Assembly (NCBI GenBank): GCA_005879815.1
Contig: VBKA01000188.1
Span: forward strand, 3,102 to 9,064
DNA: 5,963 nt
From: Chloroflexota bacterium
Lineage (GTDB): Bacteria > Chloroflexota > Limnocylindria > QHBO01
Direction of reading: 5' to 3'
In this document: in pieces, positions 1 through 5,134 of the stretch
Layout of the letters: every line of letters starts with the position of its first letter
Numbering within the stretch: the first letter of the stretch is position 1
Translations under genes and position numbers: made by a program
Notes under the pieces: generated by a model
Seen by the model: the letters and a program-made list of their open reading frames with translations, nothing else
Told to the model about the DNA's origin: nothing
Database searches by the model: none

Positions 1-1
1 C

Positions 2-418
2 GCGGTGGTCGACGCGCGAGCCGCCGGGGACGAGGCGCGCGCAACCGCGATCTACGCGGCCCAGACGGCGGCCGCCGTCGAGCCGCTGGTGGTGGAACGC
101 CTGACGCAGCTCGTGGTGGTGGAGGCGTCGTTCGCCTGGTCCGACCTCGGCTCGTGGTCGGATCTGCACGCCGCCCGGGTCGGCGACGGTGAAGCGGACG
201 CGTCCGGCAATGTCGTCGCGGGGGACGTGCTGCTGCTCGCGGCCACCGGCACGCTGGTCGAATCCCGCGGCGGACGCCTGGTGGCCGTGGCGGGCACGGA
301 CGGGCTGGTCATCGTCGACACGCCGGATGCCCTGCTCGTGGTGCCGGCTGCCGAGGCGCAGCGGGTCAAGGACCTCGTGCAGCGGCTCAGCGCCGAGGGC
401 CGCGAGGACCTGCTCTAA
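2..418 (+). CDS. manC: Mannose-1-phosphate guanylyltransferase, C-terminal part (5' end outside window)
   Basis: The reading frame is open from the left edge, so this is the last 138 codons of a longer gene. The enzyme would make GDP-mannose from mannose-1-phosphate and GTP in the cytoplasm. The visible part carries the family's C-terminal signature: FAWSDLGSWSDL, then a GNVVAGDVLLL strand of the left-handed beta-helix region, a GRLVAVAGTDGLVIVDTPDALLV block, and the closing QRVKDLVQRL helix. The nucleotide-binding N-terminal half lies outside the window. The protein stops right after the helix, so it is the short form without a fused C-terminal cupin. A separate cupin gene lies at 2401-2799, after the mutase gene. 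The stop codon TAA overlaps the TAG of the convergent lipoprotein gene. Related sugar-1-phosphate nucleotidyltransferases are the alternative, but the DTPDALLV block favours the mannose enzyme. Confidence 0.88.
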   Translation, partial: AVVDARAAGDEARATAIYAAQTAAAVEPLVVERLTQLVVVEASFAWSDLGSWSDLHAARVGDGEADASGNVVAGDVLLLAATGTLVESRGGRLVAVAGTDGLVIVDTPDALLVVPAAEAQRVKDLVQRLSAEGREDLL

Positions 419-870
419 GCAGCGGTGGGGGTGGAGGTGGGCGTCGGCGCGGCCTGCGTGGTCAGCTCGAATGTCGCGGAGGCAATGGTGCCGCTCGGGG
501 CGTTGCCGGTCAGCTCGATGTCCTGCGTCGAACCGGGGTCAACCATGACGGCGCCGCCGCTGACGTCGCCGATGATCACGCCCGAGGCGTTGTACAGGGA
601 ACCCCGGACCGCAATCGTCTGCGGGTCGGCAGAGGCCGACGTAAGCTTCAACTTGACGACCAGGATGCCCGCGTTGTCGATCTTGTAGGTGACGCTTGAC
701 GGGTCGATCGTCGCGTCCGCGCTGCCCGTTTGCTTCACCGTCGGCGTACCGCTGGTCAGCGGCGAGCTCGATACTGCCTCCGGCAGTTGCTCGCTGCTCC
801 CGCAGGCCGCCAGCAGCACAGCCACTAGGCTGCCGAGCATCAGCAGAGAGAATCCCTGCGCCCTTTCCAC
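415..870 (-). CDS. Small secreted lipoprotein of unknown function
   Basis: This is a 151-residue protein starting at a GTG. An arginine at residue 3 is followed by a hydrophobic stretch (7-22) and a lipobox LAAC with Cys23, then a GSS linker. This predicts export and lipid anchoring on the outer face of the cytoplasmic membrane. The mature part has a Ser/Thr/Pro-rich spacer and then a predicted all-beta domain of about 85 residues (VTYKIDNAGI, RGSLYNASGVIIGD, VDPGSTQDIEL). It resembles FxLYD-like extracellular beta-sandwiches, though this is only a resemblance. The tail is Thr/Pro-rich (TPTSTPTAA). A start 9 nt upstream (GTG at 877-879) is in frame, but the 870 start has the sequence TAAGGTGA at good spacing and gives a normal signal peptide. 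The gene faces manC tail-to-tail and diverges from the phosphohexomutase gene. No function can be assigned. Confidence 0.85.
   Translation of the reverse strand: MERAQGFSLLMLGSLVAVLLAACGSSEQLPEAVSSSPLTSGTPTVKQTGSADATIDPSSVTYKIDNAGILVVKLKLTSASADPQTIAVRGSLYNASGVIIGDVSGGAVMVDPGSTQDIELTGNAPSGTIASATFELTTQAAPTPTSTPTAA
424..441 (+). other. G-tract cluster after manC stop (possible two-tetrad G-quadruplex)
   Basis: GGTGGGGGTGGAGGTGGG has five runs of two or more G separated by single bases, just six bases after the manC stop codon. In the manC transcript it lies in the 3' untranslated part. On the other strand it encodes the Thr/Pro repeats at the lipoprotein C-terminus. The coding constraint of Thr/Pro codons explains it well enough, so a structural role is only a possibility. 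Confidence 0.25.
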
Positions 871-875
871 GGGCG

Positions 876-883
876 TCACCTTA
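876..883 (-). promoter_or_regulatory. Ribosome binding site deciding the lipoprotein start
   Basis: Read on the minus strand this is TAAGGTGA, close to the anti-Shine-Dalgarno complement TAAGGAGGTGA with two bases missing. Its AAGGTG core ends 6 nt before the GTG at 870. It overlaps the alternative GTG at 877-879, which would therefore have no usable site. This is why the shorter reading frame is preferred. Confidence 0.55.
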
Positions 884-890
884 CCAGCGC

Positions 891-902
891 GAGCATATGC
901 TC
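891..902. promoter_or_regulatory. 12-bp perfect palindrome in divergent intergenic region, possible operator
   Basis: GAGCATATGCTC equals its own reverse complement. It sits between the divergent lipoprotein and phosphohexomutase starts, 20 bp upstream of the lipoprotein GTG and 44 bp upstream of the mutase ATG. A weak minus-strand -10-like TATGCT (892-897) lies inside it, so a dimeric regulator bound here could block the lipoprotein promoter. No regulator is encoded in the window, and the function is inferred only from the symmetry and position. Confidence 0.35.
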
Positions 903-931
903 ATGTGCGATTTGCCTCTCGTACGCCTGCG

Positions 932-937
932 TAGAAT
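932..937 (+). promoter_or_regulatory. -10 promoter element of the phosphohexomutase gene, probably leaderless
   Basis: TAGAAT matches five of six bases of the sigma-70-type -10 consensus and ends 9 nt before the ATG at 947. Transcription would start within a few bases of the start codon. There is no purine-rich ribosome binding site in the nine bases between. A convincing -35 element is lacking: TTGCCT at 912-917 is only 14 nt upstream of the -10. The arrangement is that of leaderless genes common in high-GC bacteria. Confidence 0.5.
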
Positions 938-946
938 GGCCTTTCG

Positions 947-2404
947 ATGAGCCCGACACCCATTCGTTTCGGGACTGACGGGTGGCGTGCCGTGGTCGCC
1001 GACGACTTCACGTACGCAAACGTGCGCGCCGTCGCCCAGGGCGTGGCGTGGTATGTGGGCGATGACAGCCGCCCGCTGGTCATCGGCCACGATTCGCGCT
1101 ACTGCGCGGAGCTCTTCGCCCGCGAGGTCGCGCGCGTCCTGGTGGCCAACGGACGCGGCGTCATCCTGCTCGCCGGCGTCACGCCGACGCCCGCGGTGTC
1201 CTGGGCGGTCATCGCCAACAAGGCCGCGGGGGCGGTGGTGGTCACGGCCAGTCACAACTCGGCGGAGTTCAACGGCATCAAGTACAAGCCCGACTTCGGC
1301 GGCTCCGCCCCGCCTGAGGTCGTCGCCGAGATCGAGCGCCTGACCGAGCGCGCGCTCGAGCAGGGCGTCACGGCGATCGGATTCGAGGAAGCCGCTGCCG
1401 GCGGCCGTCTGAGCATCGCCGACGCGATCCCCGATTACATCGCGCAGATGGGTCGCATCGCCGATCTGCCTCGTCTGCGCGCGCGCGGCTTGCACATCCT
1501 GCACGAGGCGATGTACGGCGCCGGCAGCGGTCTGATCCGCCAAGCCCTGCAGGGTGGCGCCACCACGGTCGAGGAGCTGCATTGCGAGCGCAACCCGGGG
1601 TTCGGCGGTATGCATCCGGAGCCGATCGACCGGTACATGCCCGAGGCGATGCAGCGCATGGCCGCGGGCGGCTTCGACCTCGGCATCGCCAACGATGGCG
1701 ACGCCGACCGGGTTGGGGTCATCGATGAGACCGGGCGCTACGTCAACCAGCTTCAGGTGATGGCGCTGTTCACGCTGTACCTGCTCGAGAAGCGGGCCGA
1801 ACGCGGCGACATCGTGCGCTCCCTGACCACCACGAGCATGGTCGACGTGCTCGGCGAGCGCTTCGGCGTCACCGTCCACGAGATGCCGGTCGGGTTCAAG
1901 TACATCGGCAAGAAGATGCTGGAAACGAATGCACTGCTGGGCGGCGAGGAGTCCGGCGGCTTTGCGTTCCGCGGCCACATCCCCGAGCGTGATGGCATCC
2001 TCGCGGGGCTGCTGATGGCGCAGATGATCGTGGACTACGGCATGCCGCTCTCGGGCATCCTCGCGCATCTCGAGGACCTGGTCGGCGCGCACGCGTACGA
2101 CAGGCACGACATCGCCTTTCCGCGCGAAGGCTACGAGCAGCGCAAAGCCGATGTGTACCGGCGCCTGCAGGAGGATCAGCCCGGGGAGATTGCGGGAAGC
2201 CGCGTGCTGCGGGTCCGCGACGACGATGGGTTCAAGTTCTATCTCGAGGACGGATCGTGGGTCCTCATGCGCATGAGCGGCACCGAGCCCCTGATGCGCG
2301 TGTACAGCGAGGCCTCGAGCCACGCGCGGGTCGAGGAGTTGATCGGCGCGCTGGAGCAGCACTGCGGCGTCGCCGGTGCCGAGCCGGCGGTGGCCGCGTC
2401 ATGA
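947..2404 (+). CDS. Phosphomannomutase / phosphoglucomutase (alpha-D-phosphohexomutase family)
   Basis: This cytoplasmic enzyme of 485 residues interconverts hexose-6-phosphate and hexose-1-phosphate. All four family motifs are intact and in order. They are the phosphoserine loop TASHN (100-104, catalytic Ser102), the magnesium loop DGDADR (250-255, Asp250/252/254), the sugar-specificity loop GEESGG (333-338, Glu334 and Ser336), and the phosphate-binding loop RMSGTEP (442-448). The N-terminal FGTDGWR (8-14) is also typical. The length is normal for the bacterial enzyme. The ATG at 947 lies 9 nt after a -10-like TAGAAT, and the family FGTDGWR motif starts soon after, so this start is well supported. 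Its TGA overlaps the ATG of the cupin gene (ATGA). With manC and the cupin nearby, mannose phosphates are the likely substrate. Dual glucose/mannose specificity cannot be excluded, so no gene symbol is assigned. Confidence 0.95.
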   Translation: MSPTPIRFGTDGWRAVVADDFTYANVRAVAQGVAWYVGDDSRPLVIGHDSRYCAELFAREVARVLVANGRGVILLAGVTPTPAVSWAVIANKAAGAVVVTASHNSAEFNGIKYKPDFGGSAPPEVVAEIERLTERALEQGVTAIGFEEAAAGGRLSIADAIPDYIAQMGRIADLPRLRARGLHILHEAMYGAGSGLIRQALQGGATTVEELHCERNPGFGGMHPEPIDRYMPEAMQRMAAGGFDLGIANDGDADRVGVIDETGRYVNQLQVMALFTLYLLEKRAERGDIVRSLTTTSMVDVLGERFGVTVHEMPVGFKYIGKKMLETNALLGGEESGGFAFRGHIPERDGILAGLLMAQMIVDYGMPLSGILAHLEDLVGAHAYDRHDIAFPREGYEQRKADVYRRLQEDQPGEIAGSRVLRVRDDDGFKFYLEDGSWVLMRMSGTEPLMRVYSEASSHARVEELIGALEQHCGVAGAEPAVAAS

Positions 2405-2799
2405 GCGACGCCACTGGCTCCAGGGCAGTGCAGGCGGACGGAAGCGGACGCGTCGACAAGCCGTGGGGATACGAGCTGCGCTGGGCGATCACCGAGCGCT
2501 ACCTGGGCAAGCTCATCCATATCAACCGCGGCCACTCGCTGAGCCTGCAGTACCACGTGCAGAAGGACGAGACGATCTACATCGCGTCCGGCCTCCTCGA
2601 CCTCGTGCTGGAGGATGGCAGCGGCAGCCTGGTCACTCACCGCATGTCCCCGGGCACGAGCGCGCGCGTCCGTCCCGGTCGCCGGCACCGGTTCGTGGCG
2701 GTGGAGGACACCGACCTGTTCGAAGTCTCATCGCCTGAGATCGACGACGTGGTGCGTCTGGAGGATGCGTACGGGCGCGCCGGCACCACCGCTCCCTGA
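2401..2799 (+). CDS. Stand-alone cupin of the mannose-6-phosphate isomerase / ManC C-terminal type
   Basis: This 132-residue single-domain cupin corresponds to the C-terminal domain of bifunctional ManC/AlgA proteins. It shows KPWGYELRW (20-28), INRGHSLSLQYH (41-52), E57 in KDETIYI, GLLDLVLEDG (64-73) and RPGRRHRF (91-98). Probable metal ligands are His52, Glu57 and His96, with Gln50 at the first ligand position as in phosphomannose isomerases. In bifunctional enzymes the segment after the first His reads HHRAEHW. Here it reads VQKDETI, so isomerase activity is uncertain. The reading frame is open further upstream, but the ATG at 2401 overlaps the mutase stop as ATGA. The upstream residues are Arg-rich shadow of the mutase gene, so 2401 is the start. 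Translation is probably coupled to the mutase. Its likely role is fructose-6-phosphate to mannose-6-phosphate conversion, or a related sugar-phosphate isomerase or binding role. Confidence 0.87.
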   Translation: MSDATGSRAVQADGSGRVDKPWGYELRWAITERYLGKLIHINRGHSLSLQYHVQKDETIYIASGLLDLVLEDGSGSLVTHRMSPGTSARVRPGRRHRFVAVEDTDLFEVSSPEIDDVVRLEDAYGRAGTTAP

Positions 2800-2806
2800 C
2801 CCCGCC

Positions 2807-2839
2807 TTTTCCACCGTATCCACAGGCCCTCGTGGATAA
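2807..2839. other. Cluster of DnaA-box-like 9-mers forming an inverted repeat
   Basis: Against the consensus TTATCCACA there are three related 9-mers. TTTTCCACC (2807-2815, +, 7/9) abuts GTATCCACA (2816-2824, +, 8/9), and TTATCCACG (2831-2839, minus strand, 8/9) follows in inverted orientation. The last two form a hairpin with 7-bp arms, TATCCAC (2817-2823) and GTGGATA (2832-2838), and an 8-nt loop. No T-run follows, so it does not look like a Rho-independent terminator. It lies between the cupin stop and the membrane protein gene. DnaA binding is an inference from sequence similarity only. Confidence 0.35.
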
Positions 2840-2840
2840 T
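2835..2840 (+). promoter_or_regulatory. Possible -10 element for the membrane protein gene
   Basis: GATAAT matches five of six -10 consensus bases in a very GC-rich setting. No matching -35 is seen at 16-18 nt upstream. A start of transcription near 2847 would leave a leader of about 57 nt before the ATG at 2904 and would exclude the GTG at 2832 as the start. It overlaps the right arm of the DnaA-box-like inverted repeat, so a protein bound there could control it. Confidence 0.3.
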
Positions 2841-2903
2841 CGAACAGGTTTTCGGCGCCGCGGCCACGGATTTCTTGCCGATCAGGCCCGCCAGGCGCTG
2901 GGG

Positions 2904-3692
2904 ATGGCGGGAGAGGCGAAGCTGCTGGCCGACATCCCAGCGCCGCTGGTGCACACGGCTTTCGGCGCTGCCGTGTGCGCGGTGGCCATCCTGATGCGGC
3001 CGGAGGCCCTTGGCCTGCAGCGCAGTGCCATCGCGAGTGGGTGCCTCGCCGTCTTCACCGGGCTCGCGCTGGTGGCATACGACTTCCTCGTCTACCCCGC
3101 CGAGAGCAGGCCGGGTCTGGAGGGCGCCGCTCTGCCGGTGGCGGCGGTGGCGTCGTTCGCCACCGTGCTCGCCGGGGTCACCCCGATCGCGGTCCGGCTG
3201 GCGGCAGGTGTGGTGGCTGCGATCGTGATCGGAGGCGTTCCTCACCTCGCCGGCCGTCGCGTCACAGGGCGCGAAGGCTGGGCCACCCGGTTCGGCCGCG
3301 ACGCGGCCGGTGTGGCCGTGCTGGCCCCGGTGTTGGTGGCCGCATCATCACCCGTGCTGCCGCCCCTGCAGCGCGCCGGCCTGGTCGCGGCGGTGGCGCT
3401 GCTGGTCAGCATCGACGGCTTGCGCACGGAGCGCATCGGGGTGATACGGGCGCTGCTGGCCTCGGCCGTGGTCGGGCTCATCATCGGCGAGGTGACCCTG
3501 CCGGTGGCCACCGCAACCGGCAACGCGGGACTGCGGGCAGCCGCGCTGCTTGTGCTCTGGTACGGGCTGCGCGGCGAACTCGGCGTGCTGGTCACTTCAA
3601 GGCGCAACCACTGGACGTCCATCGCCGAGTACGGGATCTTCGTGCTGGCAGCCGCGGTGGCGTTAGGCCTTATCGCCGCGCGGAACCTTTGA
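2904..3692 (+). CDS. Polytopic membrane protein of unknown function
   Basis: This is 262 residues from the ATG chosen here, rich in Ala, Val, Leu and Gly. About eight or nine hydrophobic segments can be marked by eye near residues 13-31, 41-64, 74-93, 95-113, 133-152, 158-172, 179-199, 208-222 and 240-259. An Arg/Lys-containing loop (GRRVTGREGWATRFGRD, 117-133) lies mid-protein, and RRNHW sits before the last segment. I do not recognise the family and see no catalytic motif. An in-frame GTG at 2832 would add 24 residues. However, its first codons mostly end in A or T, unlike every gene here, and it lies inside the inverted repeat, so I prefer 2904. The only ribosome site there is a weak AGG 8 nt upstream. 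It lies on the same strand as the sugar-nucleotide genes, 104 bp after the cupin. The last 30 bp overlap the GGDEF gene tail-to-tail. Confidence 0.75.
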   Translation: MAGEAKLLADIPAPLVHTAFGAAVCAVAILMRPEALGLQRSAIASGCLAVFTGLALVAYDFLVYPAESRPGLEGAALPVAAVASFATVLAGVTPIAVRLAAGVVAAIVIGGVPHLAGRRVTGREGWATRFGRDAAGVAVLAPVLVAASSPVLPPLQRAGLVAAVALLVSIDGLRTERIGVIRALLASAVVGLIIGEVTLPVATATGNAGLRAAALLVLWYGLRGELGVLVTSRRNHWTSIAEYGIFVLAAAVALGLIAARNL

Positions 3693-4358
3693 GGAACGGC
3701 GGACTCGATACAGCGCCGCGTCGGCGCGCCCCACCACGCGCGCCGCGTCGTCTGTCTCGCGCGCGGCAACGAGGCCGACGCTGATCGTGTGCCCTGCCGT
3801 GCGCATCTCGATGAAATGTCGGATGTCGTCGATGGTCTTGTCCGCCTGTGCCGGCGTGGCATCGGTCAAGACGCACACGAACTCGTCGCCGCCGTAGCGG
3901 ATCACCAGGTCATACGAGCGCACCCGCTCGCGGATGGCGGCCACCACGTCGCGCAGCAGCTGGTCGCCGGCCGGGTGCCCTTCCGCGTCATTGACTCGCT
4001 TGAGCCCGTCGACGTCGATGAACGCGACCATCGTGCCAGGTCCTCGGGTCCGGCGCGCCCGATCGAGCTCGCGCTGCAGCATGGCCAGGCCGGTGCCGCG
4101 CCGGAGCGCGCCGGTGAGGTCGTCGGTGGCCGCCTGTTCCGCGAGCGTGTCGGCGCGCACCTCGAGCTCGCGCAGATGGCGCAGTGCTGTGCGCAGCGTT
4201 TCGGCATCGAGCGGCTCCAGTGCCTTGGGTGCGACGCCGAGCGCCGTTGCCACCACGCGGCGGGACACCGACGCACCCGGCTGCCGCGTGCCGCGCAGCC
4301 GGGTGCCCTCGGACCAGCCGATCAGCTCGCGGCTCCCGCCCCTCACCGGTTTGTGCAT
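3663..4358 (-). CDS. Soluble GGDEF diguanylate cyclase
   Basis: This 231-residue protein has a single GGDEF domain that would make cyclic di-GMP from two GTP. The domain runs from about residue 76 (ATDDLTGAL) to 221. It includes FIDVDGLKRVND (113-124, metal-binding Asp115), the active-site loop RYGGDEF (154-160), and the inhibitory I-site RSYD (147-150) exactly five residues before GGDEF. The closing ADAALYRVRR lacks the usual AK..GRN end. There is no transmembrane, PAS, GAF or receiver domain. The N-terminal 75 residues are basic (1-35) and then an amphipathic helix (52-77, LRTALRHLRELEVRADTLAE), which could dimerise the protein. The ATG lies 2 nt after the livF stop, and the N-terminal codons keep high third-position GC, supporting this start. 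It is the last gene of the liv operon. The 3' end overlaps the membrane protein gene by 30 bp. Confidence 0.92.
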   Translation of the reverse strand: MHKPVRGGSRELIGWSEGTRLRGTRQPGASVSRRVVATALGVAPKALEPLDAETLRTALRHLRELEVRADTLAEQAATDDLTGALRRGTGLAMLQRELDRARRTRGPGTMVAFIDVDGLKRVNDAEGHPAGDQLLRDVVAAIRERVRSYDLVIRYGGDEFVCVLTDATPAQADKTIDDIRHFIEMRTAGHTISVGLVAARETDDAARVVGRADAALYRVRRSSKVPRGDKA

Positions 4359-4360
4359 CC

Positions 4361-5134
4361 CTACATCCCGAGGTACGCGCGCTGCACGTCGGGCGACGTG
4401 AGCAGGTCCGAAGCCGGTCCGGACAGGGCGATGCGGCCGTTCTCCAGCACGTATCCGCGCGCGGCGGTCTTGAGGGCGAGCAGCGCGTTCTGCTCGATCA
4501 GCAGGATCGTCGTCCCCGCTGTGTTGATCTCGTTGATGACCTCGAAGATGGCGTCGACGAGGATGGGGGACAGCCCCAGGGACGGCTCGTCGAGCAGCAG
4601 GATGGACGGCCTGCTCATCAGCGCGCGACCGATGGCGACCATCTGCTGCTCGCCGCCGCTGAGGCTGCCGGCTAGTTGCGTCTGCCGCTCGCGCAACCGC
4701 GGAAACAGCCTGTACACGCGCCCGAAATCCTGCGACACGCCGTCGCGGTCGCGTCGCGCGAAGGCGCCCATCTGCAGGTTCTCGCGCACCGTCATCCGCG
4801 GGAAGAGCCGGCGGCCCTCGGGCGCATGGCCGATACCGAGGCGTGCGATCTTCTCGGCGCCGAGCGTGTGGATCGCCTGTCCGCGCAGGCGCACCTCGCC
4901 GCTGGCCGGACGGTTGAGCCCGCTGATCAGGCGCAGGGTCGTCGTCTTGCCCGCGCCGTTGCTGCCGATGAGCGCCACGATCTCGCGTTCGCCGACCTCC
5001 AGCGATACACCGTGCAGCGCCTGCACTCGACCGTAGAACACATCCGCGCCGACGATCTCCAGAACCGGCGGCTTCCGTGGCGGTGGGGCGGTGCCACCGC
5101 TGCTCTCCGGTCCGACCGCTGCGACGCTACTCAT
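4361..5134 (-). CDS. livF: Branched-chain amino acid-type ABC transporter ATP-binding protein LivF
   Basis: This 257-residue ATPase is one of the two nucleotide-binding subunits of a hydrophobic amino acid uptake (HAAT family) importer on the inner face of the membrane. It has Walker A GSNGAGKTT (57-65), the LivF-specific PEGRRLFPRMTVRENL (105-120) in place of a Q-loop glutamine, the signature LSGGEQQM (158-165), Walker B LLLDEP (179-184), and IEQN (213-216) where other ABC ATPases have the H-loop His, as is normal for LivF. It ends in AYLGM. The reading frame stays open far upstream over livG, but the ATG at 5132-5134 overlaps the livG TGA (ATGA). An AGGAG lies 11 nt upstream of the ATG. A Pro/Ser/Gly-rich stretch of about 23 residues precedes the first beta strand (LEIVGADVFYG), longer than in most LivF. 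The real substrate may be amino acids, amides or urea. Confidence 0.95.
   Translation of the reverse strand: MSSVAAVGPESSGGTAPPPRKPPVLEIVGADVFYGRVQALHGVSLEVGEREIVALIGSNGAGKTTTLRLISGLNRPASGEVRLRGQAIHTLGAEKIARLGIGHAPEGRRLFPRMTVRENLQMGAFARRDRDGVSQDFGRVYRLFPRLRERQTQLAGSLSGGEQQMVAIGRALMSRPSILLLDEPSLGLSPILVDAIFEVINEINTAGTTILLIEQNALLALKTAARGYVLENGRIALSGPASDLLTSPDVQRAYLGM

Noticed and set aside
881..2362. 493-codon open frame on the minus strand opposite the phosphohexomutase gene
   Set aside because: It is a GC-rich antisense shadow: the plus strand encodes all four phosphohexomutase motifs, while the minus product is His/Arg/Ala-rich with no recognisable domain. It also runs through the divergent promoter region.
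2257..2400. Upstream extension of the cupin frame by 48 residues
   Set aside because: It overlaps the conserved RMSGTEP end of the mutase and reads as an Arg-rich shadow. The ATG at 2401 is coupled to the mutase stop.
191..2454. Exact 14-bp repeat GAAGCGGACGCGTC at 191-204 and 2441-2454
   Set aside because: It lies in two coding genes in different reading frames. A repeat of this length is about what chance gives in 6 kb of such GC-rich sequence.
2817..2838. Hairpin after the cupin gene as a Rho-independent terminator
   Set aside because: The arms are only 7 bp and not GC-rich, and no T-run follows on the plus strand.
3789..5036. 415-codon plus-strand open frame opposite GGDEF and livF
   Set aside because: It spans two well-identified minus-strand genes and has an Arg/Ser/Pro-rich low-complexity product, typical of an antisense frame at high GC.
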